Shown here: piece after piece, positions 46,693 to 56,344 of the stretch
Layout: each line of letters opens with the position of its first letter
Position numbering within the stretch: position 1 is the stretch's first letter
Source: Trinickia soli
Lineage (GTDB): Bacteria > Pseudomonadota > Gammaproteobacteria > Burkholderiales > Burkholderiaceae
Assembly (NCBI RefSeq): GCF_002879855.1
Contig: NZ_PNYB01000016.1
Location: 1 to 64,000, forward strand
Direction of reading: 5' to 3'
Length of the DNA stretch: 64,000 nt
Translations under genes and position numbers: made by a program
The notes under the pieces: model-generated
The model's database searches: none
The model's input: only the letters and a program-made list of their open reading frames with translations
Told to the model about the DNA's origin: nothing

Positions 46693-49269
46693 ATGAATAC
46701 CCCTCTTATCGCCCAAGATCTGCGAAAGATCGCTTCGGGAATGCAGAACAATCGGCTGTTGATGCTTTCCTTTCCTGAGGACGATGCCCCTTACGACACG
46801 TTGGTGGTCAATCGTTTGGAGGGATGGGAGTCTCTGTCGTGCGATTTCCGGTTCGTGATTGAAATACTGTCGGACAGTGCGCAGCTCGATCCGAAGGACT
46901 TCGTCAGAAAGCTGATGTGCGTGCAATTGCTGCGCGAGGACGGCAGCTATCGGTATTTCACCGGTTACGTGTTTTCGTTCCGACTGGTTGAGAGCGATGG
47001 CGGGATTGCGTTCTATGAGGCCGAACTGGGGCCTTGGACGCGCTACATGACGCTGCGCAAGAACAATCGACTGTTCCTGGACTTATCGCTGCGCGGTCAG
47101 ATCGCAAGGATTCTTGAAGACTACGGGGTGCTGCCGGTATGGGATTGGCAGGTGCGCGAGCCCGATCGGCCGATGACGATGGCGTGCCAGTTCGATGAGC
47201 ACGACCACAACTACATGAACCGTCGTCTGGAGCACGCGGGTTTCTTGCACTTGTACGAGCACACGGCCCACGGCCATACCTTGGTCGTGGCCGATCCCAA
47301 GCGTAACGAGGCTGCAATCGACGGCGATACCCCGGCGATTGCCTACCGGCCGGAGGTGGGCTCCAAGGAGGCGGACGGGATTGCGTCGTGGTCGCCGATC
47401 GAGCGCGTCGTGTCTACGCACGTGGCGATGTCGCGTGGCGACTTTAAGAACCCTGGGCATACCGCGAGTACCGGGGGCGTGGCGAAATCGCGCATCGAAG
47501 GTTGGGACAGCAGCCGCATGCCGAAACTCGAGTGGTACGAGTATGTCGGCGCATACGGATATCGCAACACCGACGACGGCCAGCAGTTGGCCGAGCGACG
47601 CACCGATGCAATCGGTGGGGGCGTGCGTCAGTACGAAGCGCAGGGGAACTGCCGGTATGTGATGCCGGGGCGCTGGTTCCGGCTGACCGATCAATTCGGG
47701 TATGCGATCAGCCGCAACCCGTACGACGACGAATACCAGATCGTAGCGACGCATCACGTGGCGACCAACAACTACCTGCAAGGTATCGACGTCCCGGCCG
47801 TCTATCGGAACACCTTCATCTGCGTAAGCCGCCGTACGCCTTGGCGGCCGATGCCCGGGTTCAACAGCGTCGATACGCGCATCCTTGCGCCGCAGACTGC
47901 GACCGTGGTGGGGCCGAAAGGGGAAAGTCTCTACACGGACGAGTATGGCCGTGTGCTCGTGCAGTTTCACTGGGACCGGGAAGGCAAATGCACGACGTGG
48001 ATACGCGTGTCGAGCGGGTGGGCGGGCGGCAATCAGGGTGTGACGGCGCTGCCGCGGATCGGCTCGGAGGTCATCGTGCAATGGCTCGACGGCAATCCGG
48101 ACCACCCGCTCATCACAGGACGGGTTGCGAACGCGCGAAACCTGTCGGCGTGGCAATTGCCGCACCAGCGCGCGCTGACCGGCATTCGCAGCCGCGAGCT
48201 GGTGGGTGATGCGGGCAACCGTGCTGGCGGTAAGAGCAATCATCTTGTTTTCGACGATACGGCGGGTGCGATTCAAACGCAGTTGCGCAGCGACCATGGG
48301 GCGAGCCAATTGTCGCTGGGCAGCATCACCCGGATCGAGGACTGGCAGGGGCGGCAGGATGCGCGGGGCGAGGGGTTCGAGTTGCGGACGGACATGGCAG
48401 GTGCGATCCGCGCGGCGCAGGGGCTGCTCATCTCGACAGATAGCCGCGCCCAGGCGAAGGGGCGTGCGCTCGACAGCCAGGAACTCGTCGGTCAACTTGA
48501 GGTTGCGCTGGCTATTGCAAAGCAGTTGGCGGACGTCTCTTCCAGACACCAGGCCGATGGCACTGACACCGCTCAGCAGGAGAAATTGCTCGGCAAGCTA
48601 AAGCAATGGGACACCGGGCAGCCGGGCGGCAGCGCCGTGATCGGGTTGTCTGCGCCCGACGGGGTGGCGCTCGCGAGTCCGCTTAATGTCGTTGCCTCTG
48701 CGGGTAGACATGTTGACGTTACCGCCGTGCAGGACGTCAACGTCAGCACGGGACGCAAGATCCTGATGCGGGCGGCGCAGGGGCTCTCGGCTTTCGCGAA
48801 AGCGGGCATGAAACTGATTGCCGGGACCGGCGACATCGCGGTGCAGGCTCAGCAGGGCAAGACGGAGGTGGGAGCTTCCGAGCGCCTGCATCTGTATTCG
48901 CTCAAGGACGTGCTTATCGAAGCGCCCAACATCGTGCTGAAGGCCAACGGGGTGACGTACTCGCTTGGCGACGGCAAGGTGCTCGCGTCATCGAGCGGCG
49001 ACCACAGGATCGAGGCATCCAGGTTCAGCTACACCGGCGGCGGAGGTGGCAATCCCGAGTTGCCCCAGATGCCGTCGTCCACGATGAAAACCAACGAGCA
49101 ATTCGCGCTTGTGAACCGGGCCGGTCAGGCGCTGCACAACCTCGCACACCAGGTGTTCGACGAGACGGGCGCGGTGCGCGATGCCGGTCGCCTCGGCGCG
49201 GACGGTGCGAATCAATCGATCGTCGAAGACACACAGATCCGGCCGCTCACGATTCGTCCGACTCCCTGA
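46693..49269 (+). CDS. vgrG: T6SS spike protein VgrG (unit 2)
   Basis: This 858-residue VgrG starts at ATG 46693; a GTG at 46663 would add 10 residues. The N-terminal gp27-like part opens NRLLMLSFPEDDAPYDTLVV. The gp5 OB-fold region has YTDEYGRVLVQFHWDREG and VIVQWLDGNPDHPLITGRV. A beta-helical DUF2345 part follows with SAFAKAGMKLIAGTGDIAVQ. The protein differs clearly from VgrG-1 and lacks its Ig-like C-terminal addition, ending in a short Gly-rich tail. The lipase effector gene begins 25 bases after the stop. A 45-base fragment of this gene is repeated at 52410-52455. Confidence 0.94.
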   Translation: MNTPLIAQDLRKIASGMQNNRLLMLSFPEDDAPYDTLVVNRLEGWESLSCDFRFVIEILSDSAQLDPKDFVRKLMCVQLLREDGSYRYFTGYVFSFRLVESDGGIAFYEAELGPWTRYMTLRKNNRLFLDLSLRGQIARILEDYGVLPVWDWQVREPDRPMTMACQFDEHDHNYMNRRLEHAGFLHLYEHTAHGHTLVVADPKRNEAAIDGDTPAIAYRPEVGSKEADGIASWSPIERVVSTHVAMSRGDFKNPGHTASTGGVAKSRIEGWDSSRMPKLEWYEYVGAYGYRNTDDGQQLAERRTDAIGGGVRQYEAQGNCRYVMPGRWFRLTDQFGYAISRNPYDDEYQIVATHHVATNNYLQGIDVPAVYRNTFICVSRRTPWRPMPGFNSVDTRILAPQTATVVGPKGESLYTDEYGRVLVQFHWDREGKCTTWIRVSSGWAGGNQGVTALPRIGSEVIVQWLDGNPDHPLITGRVANARNLSAWQLPHQRALTGIRSRELVGDAGNRAGGKSNHLVFDDTAGAIQTQLRSDHGASQLSLGSITRIEDWQGRQDARGEGFELRTDMAGAIRAAQGLLISTDSRAQAKGRALDSQELVGQLEVALAIAKQLADVSSRHQADGTDTAQQEKLLGKLKQWDTGQPGGSAVIGLSAPDGVALASPLNVVASAGRHVDVTAVQDVNVSTGRKILMRAAQGLSAFAKAGMKLIAGTGDIAVQAQQGKTEVGASERLHLYSLKDVLIEAPNIVLKANGVTYSLGDGKVLASSSGDHRIEASRFSYTGGGGGNPELPQMPSSTMKTNEQFALVNRAGQALHNLAHQVFDETGAVRDAGRLGADGANQSIVEDTQIRPLTIRPTP

Positions 49270-49293
49270 CTCTTATCTGTATTCGACCTATCT

Positions 49294-51054
49294 ATGTCCA
49301 GTCCAGTTGCCCAAGCTTTGCGGGTCCACCAACAGGCGGTACGTCGCGTGCCTCTGCAATTCGATGAAAACGGTGATCCGATCTTCAATAGCGTGACGAG
49401 TCCAGACTGCTTTAAAGCGCGTGCGCTTGGTGTCATGCCGCCGAAACACGTGATTCCGGTGATTTTTGTGCCCGGGATCATGGGTTCGAATTTGCGTGCG
49501 AATGGGAATCTGCTCCCCCGAGGGGCACCGGCGTGGCTGCCGCCGAATGGCATATCGAATGGGTTGGATGAGTGGCGTCGGCGCAAAAAGCAGGAACCCC
49601 GGGATCGCCAGGTTCAAATGGCCGCAGACGGTGTCGAGGTTGACGATACCGGGCCGGTCAGCATTCCGAGGACGGTTTTTACCCTCACTGAAGCAGAAGC
49701 GAAGCGCCGCGGTTGGGGAGAAGTTCACCTTGATAGCTACGGCGGCATCCTTGCCGAACTCGAACTCGCGCTGAACGACCAGTACGTTGAGGCGGGAACC
49801 CAGGCCGCAACGCCGATGGCGGCCTGGAAGGTTGCGATGACTCTTCGGCGCGATTCCGACCATCGATATAACGAGCAAATCGACGTTGTAAAAAATGATT
49901 GGCATCCGGTCGCCGGCACGGACGTACCACCATTGACCGAGGAGGAGTTTCGGCGGCTGGGCGACTACTATTACCCGGTGTGGGCATGCGGCTATAACTG
50001 GCTTGACAGCAACGAGGTTGCGTCGGATCGCTTGATCCAGCGCATCAACGAAGCCTTGGAGTGGTACAAGAAAGGCAAATATTGGATTCCGGTCGGCAAG
50101 GTCATTGTCGTCACGCATTCAATGGGCGGATTGGTGGCCCGGCGTGCGGCGCAAAAGGCGGGCGACAGCATCCTCGGCGTTGTGCATAGCGTGCAGCCGG
50201 TTGGCGGCGCACCTGTTGTCTATCGTCGCTTTCGAGCGGGTACGGAAGCTAATGGCGTGTTTGACATTCCCGCTGCGGTGGCTGCCGAGATCATTGGTTG
50301 GGATGCCGCCGACGTTACCTGCGTCCTGGCGAATTCGCCGGGCCCGCTGGAGCTTTTGCCCACAAAGCACCATCCGCCGGGCTGGCTGCGATTCGAGTCA
50401 CGAAGCGGAGGCGAGACCAAGGAGTTGATGCCGGCGCTGCCGGTCTCGGATCCGTACGAAGAGATTTATAGCAAAACTGTCCAAAATGTCTGGTGGGGGA
50501 TGATCGATGAGACACTGATCGATCCGGCGAAACTCACTGGTTCGCGTGGTAAAACTCCGATGCGGGCCTATGGAGAGGCGCTGGCCGCGGCACGGGCTTT
50601 TCACGATGCGTTGAAGCTCGAATGCCATCCTGTCACATACGCGCATTTTGGCAGCGATCCAAAACACGTGTCGTTTGGCCGAGTGACGTGGGCCACGAGC
50701 GATGCACTAACGCCTGGCCGCGCCGACATGCTGCCGGTCGCGCGGGCCACTTCACACACGAAGCTGGGTGCTTCGACGCTCACACTTGGCGATGAAACGG
50801 CCACCTTCAGACTGGTCAAACATGAACCAGCGTCAGAAGACGACAAGGCGAATGCGGGCGACGGCACCGTGCCACTGCCATCAGGCCTGCTGATCAACCG
50901 CTGCTCGCCGTTGCCAAAGGTTTTCAGCATGACGGGCTTTGACCACCAGATGAGCTACGAGAATCTTCATGTTCAAAAGAACGTCTTGTACTGCATGGCG
51001 AGAATCGCGCAGCTTGCGACTCCCGTTTCGCAGCTTCCTTCGTGCAAAGAGTGA
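49294..51054 (+). CDS. T6SS lipase effector, Tle4-like alpha/beta hydrolase
   Basis: This 586-residue alpha/beta hydrolase has the oxyanion region VIFVPGIMGSNLRANG and a nucleophile elbow THSMGGLVARR (S276). The later triad members are of the LCAT type: GDGTVPLPSG (D523) and GFDHQMSYENLH (H551). The fold suits an esterase or phospholipase A acting on membrane lipids of target cells. The presence of Tli4-type immunity genes directly downstream and vgrG upstream points to the Tle4 group. No signal peptide is seen. The stop is followed within one base by the ATG of the immunity gene, so they are probably coupled. Confidence 0.85.
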   Translation: MSSPVAQALRVHQQAVRRVPLQFDENGDPIFNSVTSPDCFKARALGVMPPKHVIPVIFVPGIMGSNLRANGNLLPRGAPAWLPPNGISNGLDEWRRRKKQEPRDRQVQMAADGVEVDDTGPVSIPRTVFTLTEAEAKRRGWGEVHLDSYGGILAELELALNDQYVEAGTQAATPMAAWKVAMTLRRDSDHRYNEQIDVVKNDWHPVAGTDVPPLTEEEFRRLGDYYYPVWACGYNWLDSNEVASDRLIQRINEALEWYKKGKYWIPVGKVIVVTHSMGGLVARRAAQKAGDSILGVVHSVQPVGGAPVVYRRFRAGTEANGVFDIPAAVAAEIIGWDAADVTCVLANSPGPLELLPTKHHPPGWLRFESRSGGETKELMPALPVSDPYEEIYSKTVQNVWWGMIDETLIDPAKLTGSRGKTPMRAYGEALAAARAFHDALKLECHPVTYAHFGSDPKHVSFGRVTWATSDALTPGRADMLPVARATSHTKLGASTLTLGDETATFRLVKHEPASEDDKANAGDGTVPLPSGLLINRCSPLPKVFSMTGFDHQMSYENLHVQKNVLYCMARIAQLATPVSQLPSCKE

Positions 51055-51055
51055 A

Positions 51056-52369
51056 ATGTTGGTTGCCAGGACATTCACGATGCTGCTTTCCAGCATCATT
51101 GCCTTGAATTGCTATGCGAAAGATCCTCAGATGAGCGAAACAAAGACCTACTGCATGGGCCGATACCTTGTCGACGTTCCAGCCGATGCTCAGATCAACG
51201 GGCAAGCGTACATGTATCGGTTCGGGCTGATCGAAACTGACGCATCGATCGAGACGGCCTTGGCTTTCCAGCAGAAGATGGACGAACGAGAGGTTGAGCT
51301 AAGGGGCGGCAAACACAAGAAAAGATACGCCCTCGTCGGAGTGCGTCGCCCAAGTTCAACCATTCGCATTTTCGAACTCTCGACGGAACTGATAGTCGGT
51401 TCTTCTGCGGGATTCGGTGCGTATGTTTGGGACGATGGAAGAACCTTCTCGATGGAAGAGACGGCTTATGATCCGGCAAAATTTGGAGACATACTTGCAG
51501 AGCTGCAGGAGAAATTGCTGCCTCATCTGAAAGCCCGCTCGCCGGACGATATCCCTACCGCGCCAGGCTTCTGCCTAAAAGACGGTTTCATTACTGACGA
51601 CGGCAAGGTGCCCCAATTTGAAAGTGCCCTGATCGGTTTCAAGTTTGCGAAATGGCCGGGGGTGCAAGTAACCGTACAGACGGCGACGGTCACCAAACTC
51701 GGCGAGCCCAAACTGCTCGAGAGACTGAATATGGACGACGTGCCGGAACGATTTAAGAACCTGGTATCGAAGATTCATACGATACGACGGGGTGAGCGAG
51801 CGATAAATGGCCGGGCGGGCGAAGAAGATCTGTCGACTGTGCCGACGGGGCACGGCTACAGCGTTCATCAATTTCGCTGGGAATCTCAGGGAAGCCACGT
51901 CAGTGATGCTCTTGAGCCCACGCTGGTCGTCGAACTCGAGAGCGGCATGACAAGAGATGGTCACGGCAATCCCGCGCGTCCTCCGCTGACAGACGAGGAG
52001 GCTGTAGCCGTGTTTGACGCGGTCTCGAAGTCGCTACGTTTTCGTTCAAGCGAATCGGGCGTGATAACTGGCGATACCCATCCGTCTCCCGATTTGCCGC
52101 TCGGCACACTTGCGCAAACGGGCACTACTTGCCCGCAGACAGGCTGGTGGACCTGTCCAGAAGCTATTTCGAACGAGATCGAGGGTGGGGGCCGCCAGCG
52201 GTTCGAGGCTGGTTCTGTGATACCGGCGGCGCAGGTACTTGGTAAGCAGTCTCTGATCGACCGCCTGACGGGCCGACGGGAGAAATACAGTGTCAACACC
52301 GTGTGGAAGCTCGTGGCATATGACCCGAGCTCGCGCATCACCAATCAGGAAGAAGGCGACAAGCGCTGA
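51056..52369 (+). CDS. Tli4-type T6SS immunity protein, copy 1
   Basis: This 437-residue exported protein has a signal peptide (hydrophobic FTMLLSSIIALNCYA). The mature part begins with TKTYCMGRYLVDVPADAQIN, followed by PGFCLKDGFITDDG, the hallmarks of Tli4 immunity proteins that block Tle4 lipases in the periplasm. The C-terminal ~75 residues are an additional module, TGTTCPQTGWWTCPEA to VWKLVAYD, also seen in the Sel1-type immunity lipoproteins of unit 1. The start is one base beyond the effector stop. A lipobox is weak (ALNC), so soluble periplasmic location is as likely as lipid anchoring. Confidence 0.88.
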   Translation: MLVARTFTMLLSSIIALNCYAKDPQMSETKTYCMGRYLVDVPADAQINGQAYMYRFGLIETDASIETALAFQQKMDEREVELRGGKHKKRYALVGVRRPSSTIRIFELSTELIVGSSAGFGAYVWDDGRTFSMEETAYDPAKFGDILAELQEKLLPHLKARSPDDIPTAPGFCLKDGFITDDGKVPQFESALIGFKFAKWPGVQVTVQTATVTKLGEPKLLERLNMDDVPERFKNLVSKIHTIRRGERAINGRAGEEDLSTVPTGHGYSVHQFRWESQGSHVSDALEPTLVVELESGMTRDGHGNPARPPLTDEEAVAVFDAVSKSLRFRSSESGVITGDTHPSPDLPLGTLAQTGTTCPQTGWWTCPEAISNEIEGGGRQRFEAGSVIPAAQVLGKQSLIDRLTGRREKYSVNTVWKLVAYDPSSRITNQEEGDKR

Positions 52370-52409
52370 GCTTCGCTTTTACCTTCATCCAATGACTGAG
52401 GCCCAAGGC

Positions 52410-52492
52410 GGCAATCCAGACCACCCACTCATCGCGGGGACGGGTTGCGGATGCGGCACCCGTTGCCCAACTGCCTTCGCGCGAGGAATGAA
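52410..52492 (+). pseudogene. Scar of a lost vgrG-tle4 unit between the two tli4 genes
   Basis: Bases 52410-52455 match vgrG-2 48091-48135 (GGCAATCC-GACCACCC, encoding GNPDHPLI) with one inserted base. They are followed directly by 52467-52490, which matches the end of the lipase gene and still encodes QLPS-x-x-E-stop (QLPSREE against QLPSCKE) two bases before the second tli4 ATG. The two source genes are almost entirely deleted. This records a former vgrG-tle4-tli4 duplicate. Confidence 0.7.
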
Positions 52493-53635
52493 ATGCGGAT
52501 TGTCGCGACATTTATGGTGCTTTTCGCCAGCCTTGTCACCCTGAATTGCAACGCCCGAGAGCGTCAGATGAACGACACAAAGACGTACTGCATTGGCCGA
52601 TATTTGGTTGACCTTCCTGCGGATGCTCAAATCAATGGGCAGGCCTACGACTACAAGTACGGGCAAGTGACTTCCCGGTCGATGGACGAGGACGAATTCC
52701 AACGGCAGATGGCTCAACGAGAGGGTGAACTGCAAGCAGGCAAGCACAGGGATGGATATAAGCTGAAAAACGTATTGCGTCTAACGCCGACCGCATTGAT
52801 TTTCGAATTGGAGCGTCAACTGCTGATGGGACCATCGGTGGGCTTCGAGGCCCACATGTGGATCGATAATCAGGCCTTCCAACTCATTCAGGTTGACACG
52901 CGCCAGGGAAAGTATGCGGTGGTCATTTCCACCGTAAAAGCAGAAGTATTCCCGCGGCTTCGCGGGCGTCACGCGCACGAGTTGCCTACCGAGCCGGGCT
53001 TCTGCCTGAAAGACGGTTTCATTGCTGACGACGGCACCACCCCGCAATTCGAGGACGCAGCCATCACCTTTAAGTTTGCTCAATGGCCCGGGGTGCTGGT
53101 TTCGATCGAAACGACGACCGTCACGAAACCGGGCGAGCCCGCTTTGCTCCAGCGAGTTGATAGCAGTGGGGTATGGGAGACGTTCAAGGATGTGGTGAGC
53201 CAGATCCGGACACTGCGACGCGGACAGCGCGCGATCAACGGGCGAGCCGGCGAAGAGATTTTGCTGACCCTTCCTACGGACGGTGGCTATCGTCTGCATC
53301 AGTTCCACTGGGAAGCGCAGGGTACGGAGGTCGGCAATGGACTCAAGCCAACCCTTACAGTCGAGCTGGAAAGCGGAATGAAGAGGGAAAACGGTGTTCC
53401 AGCCCGCCCGCGACTCACGGATGCACAGGCAATCGAGCTCTTTGATGCCGTCGCCAATTCGGTCCGGCCAAGGCCCGTAATTGCCGCGAAGGTTTCCGAG
53501 GATCAGATTGCCCCGACGGCTCCGCTTGGCACACTGGGCCAAACGGGCACTACTTGCCCGCAGACAGGCTGGTGGACCTGCCCAGAAGCTACCGCAAACG
53601 AGATCGAGAGCCCGCCGGCTGCGACACCCGGCTGA
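52493..53635 (+). CDS. Tli4-type T6SS immunity protein, copy 2, C-terminally truncated
   Basis: This 380-residue paralogue of copy 1 has a signal peptide (FMVLFASLVTLNCNA) and the Tli4 core (TKTYCIGRYLVDLPADAQIN; PGFCLKDGFIADDG). Sequence identity to copy 1 is moderate, so the duplicates have diverged enough to recognise different effector variants. The C-terminal module begins normally (TGTTCPQTGWWTCPEATANE) but breaks after NEIES into an unrelated PPAATPG tail; the RQRF and VWKLV parts are lost. The N-terminal core appears intact. The following tssE gene is 256 bases away. Confidence 0.85.
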   Translation: MRIVATFMVLFASLVTLNCNARERQMNDTKTYCIGRYLVDLPADAQINGQAYDYKYGQVTSRSMDEDEFQRQMAQREGELQAGKHRDGYKLKNVLRLTPTALIFELERQLLMGPSVGFEAHMWIDNQAFQLIQVDTRQGKYAVVISTVKAEVFPRLRGRHAHELPTEPGFCLKDGFIADDGTTPQFEDAAITFKFAQWPGVLVSIETTTVTKPGEPALLQRVDSSGVWETFKDVVSQIRTLRRGQRAINGRAGEEILLTLPTDGGYRLHQFHWEAQGTEVGNGLKPTLTVELESGMKRENGVPARPRLTDAQAIELFDAVANSVRPRPVIAAKVSEDQIAPTAPLGTLGQTGTTCPQTGWWTCPEATANEIESPPAATPG

Positions 53636-53710
53636 TTTCATCGATGCAGTAAATCGCAGATGGTTTTGGAACTATCGGCCCGCACCGGTTACTCATTCAG
53701 CGCAATTGCG

Positions 53711-53770
53711 AACCACCAGCCTTTGAACCACCAGCCTTTGAACCACCAGCCTTTGAACCACCAACCCTCG
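53711..53770. repeat. Four 15-base tandem repeats
   Basis: AACCACCAGCCTTTG occurs three times perfectly (53711, 53726, 53741), and a fourth degenerate copy follows at 53756. It lies between the truncated tli4 and tssE, in a 256-base stretch with no gene. In one frame it would encode repeated NHQPL. Confidence 0.8.
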
Positions 53771-53891
53771 CACCGTCAACGAGATCGCCCTGAATGCAAA
53801 TCCAGTTGCCAAACATCGCCCAGCACCCGGCCCGCTCAATCCAGCCGCACAACCCGCACCATCCCGCCGCAATAACAGATCTTTCTCCTCG

Positions 53892-54380
53892 ATGAACCGC
53901 TTCGAACCGGGTCTACTCGACAAACTATTCGGCGACGGACCGCACCAGCCTGCGTCCGCCGTTGTGCGGCGGTGGTCACTGGATGAATTGAAAGGCGCGG
54001 TCGCTCGTCATATCGAATCGATCCTGAACACTCGGATCGTCTTCACCGACGAACGTCTCGACGGGCTGCCGGAGTGCATGCGCTCCGTGCTGACATGCGG
54101 TCTAAACGACTTTGCCGGACTGAGTCTCGCCAGCCACGACGATCGCACAGTCATTTGCAACTCCATTCGCCGGGCCATCGAGCGTCATGAGCCAAGGCTG
54201 CAGAAGGTAGACGTGGAACTGGAGCTGAACCAACAGTCGACCCATGTGCTGTGCTTTTCGATCCAGGCGCTATTGGTGGTCCATCCTGCCGAGGAGCCGG
54301 TCAATTTCGATGCCTTGCTGCAACCGTCCACGCTCCAATACTCGGTCACGCGAGCACGCGCAAGAAGGCCTTCCCATTAG
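53892..54380 (+). CDS. tssE: T6SS baseplate protein TssE (gp25-like)
   Basis: This 162-residue protein matches TssE, the gp25-like wedge component that starts sheath assembly. It opens with NRFEPGLLDKLFGD (typical S/R-L-L-D-R-L) and has the gp25 core: HIESILNTRIVF, VLTCGLNDFAGLS and RRAIERHEPRLQKVDVEL (family E-P-R-L). It is followed by two tssF genes. There is no Shine-Dalgarno of note before the ATG. Normal T6SS loci carry tssB, tssC and tssG close by; none is in this window. Confidence 0.92.
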   Translation: MNRFEPGLLDKLFGDGPHQPASAVVRRWSLDELKGAVARHIESILNTRIVFTDERLDGLPECMRSVLTCGLNDFAGLSLASHDDRTVICNSIRRAIERHEPRLQKVDVELELNQQSTHVLCFSIQALLVVHPAEEPVNFDALLQPSTLQYSVTRARARRPSH

Positions 54381-54441
54381 AGCGATCGGCGCGCTCGAAA
54401 GCGCTCGCGACCGCCCTGACACACAGGCATCGGAACGATAG

Positions 54442-56280
54442 ATGGAAGAGTTGTTATCGCATTACGAACGTGAACTATTGCATTTGCGCCGCCATGCCGG
54501 CGAGTTTGCGCAGCGTTATCCAAAAATCGGGGGGCAGCTTTCGCCGCCGGGCGAGCATGGCGACGATCCGGCTATCGCGCAGTTGATCGACGCGATGGCG
54601 CTGCTCAACGCGCGCATCGGCAGGAAGCTCGAAGACGATTATCCGCAGCTTATCGAAGCCCTGGCCGACGTCCTGTATCCCCACTATCTGCGCCCGTTCC
54701 CGGCGTGCTCGATCGCCCAGGTGACCGTCGCGCCCGCTGAAAGCAACGCACGTCCTCACACCCTTGCGCGCGGCACGGAACTCGTGAGCCGTGCCATCGA
54801 CGGTGTCGAATGCCGCTTCAAGACCGCCTACGACGTGACGCTTGCACCGCTCGCCATTAGCGAGGCCCGGTTCCTGGCGGCGGCGTCCGCTCCCATCGTG
54901 TTGCCGGTCAGCGCCGCGGGCGTCGTGTCGATCACGTTCGAATCGACCGCGCCAGATATCGATTTGCGCGCGCTCGACATCCGGACGGTGCGCGTGCATC
55001 CGAACGGCGAGCGCTCGTTCATTGCAGCCCTCGCCGATGGCATCTTCCTTCACGCGCTGGCGGCCTATGCGCAAGTGGGCGGTACGCGGTGCTGGCAACC
55101 GCTACGGGCAGTTCCGATCGCTCAGGTCGGTTTCCTCGCAGACGATGCGCTGCTCGAATTCCCAGGGACATCGCACCCGGCGCATCGCCTATTGTTCGAG
55201 TACTTCGGTTTTCCGGAAAAGTTCGACTTCGTCGATGTCGATCTCGGCGCGATGCTCGATACGACAGGGCCGTGCCAACGCGTGACGCTCCATATCGTGT
55301 TGAAGGATGGCTATGGCAACCCGCAGGCGGCGCGGCTATTGGAGTCTCTATCACCAGCGCACTTGCGCCTGTTCTCGACGCCCGTTGTCAATCTGTTTCG
55401 CCAACATGCGGAACCCGTACGCGTGACGCACGCGGCGCTCGCCTATCCGGTCGTGCCCGTTGCGCGCCATGCATCCGCGTACGACATCTTTTCAATTGAC
55501 GATGTGCGGCTCGTGCGTCAGACGATCGAGTGCGACAAGGTCACCGAACTGCGCCCGTTTTACTCGCTGCGCTACGGCGACGAACAGCAGTCCGGACACT
55601 ACTGGTTCGCGCGTCGGGACGAAGCGGTTGCGTTGAAAAGCCCCGGGTACGAGACGGAGATCTCCATGATCGACGTCGACCTGGACCCCATGGCGGCGCA
55701 AACCGATACCTTGAGCCTTCAGCTGACATGCACCAACCGAGACCTGCCGTCGAGACTCGCGGTCGGGCTCGAAGGCGGCGATCTCTTCTTGCGCGAGCGC
55801 ACGGAAGCCGGGCCTGCGCTCAGCGTCGCGATGCTTCGCCGGCCCACGCAGTCGCTCCGTTTCGAGCGAGGTCAGGAACTGCATTGGCGGCTTTCGTCAC
55901 ACCTCGGGCTCGACTATGTGTCGGTGGCGGACATGGAGGTCGGATCGCTCAAAGCAGTGCTCGTGCTGTATGACCTGATGCGCTCCAGCGTCTCGTCGCG
56001 GCAGATCGAAGGGATCGCCGGCATCGAGTCGCAGGATGCGGTGGTCCAACTGCCGGGCAACCCGTTCGTGACGCCCGTACAGGGTGTCGGCGTGCGCCTG
56101 ATCCTCGATGAAGGTCATTTTGTCGGGACGAGCATCGCGGCGTTCGTCGGCCTGATCGACGCCTTTCTCGGCAACTACGTCCATTTGAATAGTTTCGTTC
56201 AATTGACCGCCATCTCGAAGGACACGGGCGAGGAGATCTTGCGATGCAGGCCGCGCAGCAGCGAGGAATTCCTTACATGA
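54442..56280 (+). CDS. tssF: T6SS baseplate protein TssF, copy 1
   Basis: This 612-residue protein is a standard TssF. It begins LLSHYERELLHLRRHAGEFA with YPKIGGQL and continues KLEDDYPQLIEALADVLYPH and YLRPFPACSIAQV. The C-terminal part has VRLILDEGHFVGTSIAAFVG and YVHLNSFVQLTAIS. TssF and TssG form the baseplate wedge around VgrG. GGAAC precedes the ATG. The second tssF follows 64 bases downstream. No tssG is adjacent. Confidence 0.95.
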   Translation: MEELLSHYERELLHLRRHAGEFAQRYPKIGGQLSPPGEHGDDPAIAQLIDAMALLNARIGRKLEDDYPQLIEALADVLYPHYLRPFPACSIAQVTVAPAESNARPHTLARGTELVSRAIDGVECRFKTAYDVTLAPLAISEARFLAAASAPIVLPVSAAGVVSITFESTAPDIDLRALDIRTVRVHPNGERSFIAALADGIFLHALAAYAQVGGTRCWQPLRAVPIAQVGFLADDALLEFPGTSHPAHRLLFEYFGFPEKFDFVDVDLGAMLDTTGPCQRVTLHIVLKDGYGNPQAARLLESLSPAHLRLFSTPVVNLFRQHAEPVRVTHAALAYPVVPVARHASAYDIFSIDDVRLVRQTIECDKVTELRPFYSLRYGDEQQSGHYWFARRDEAVALKSPGYETEISMIDVDLDPMAAQTDTLSLQLTCTNRDLPSRLAVGLEGGDLFLRERTEAGPALSVAMLRRPTQSLRFERGQELHWRLSSHLGLDYVSVADMEVGSLKAVLVLYDLMRSSVSSRQIEGIAGIESQDAVVQLPGNPFVTPVQGVGVRLILDEGHFVGTSIAAFVGLIDAFLGNYVHLNSFVQLTAISKDTGEEILRCRPRSSEEFLT

Positions 56281-56344
56281 CTGATCCGTTTGCCCGAGAG
56301 CGTCGGATCGTCGTTCGGGCACCGATGGGTGCGCACTGTCCCGC

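Noticed and set aside
53711-53770. 15-base repeats as plasmid iterons or an attachment site
   Set aside because: Only four copies, no Rep gene, no integrase, and no tRNA end adjacent; simple slippage is sufficient.
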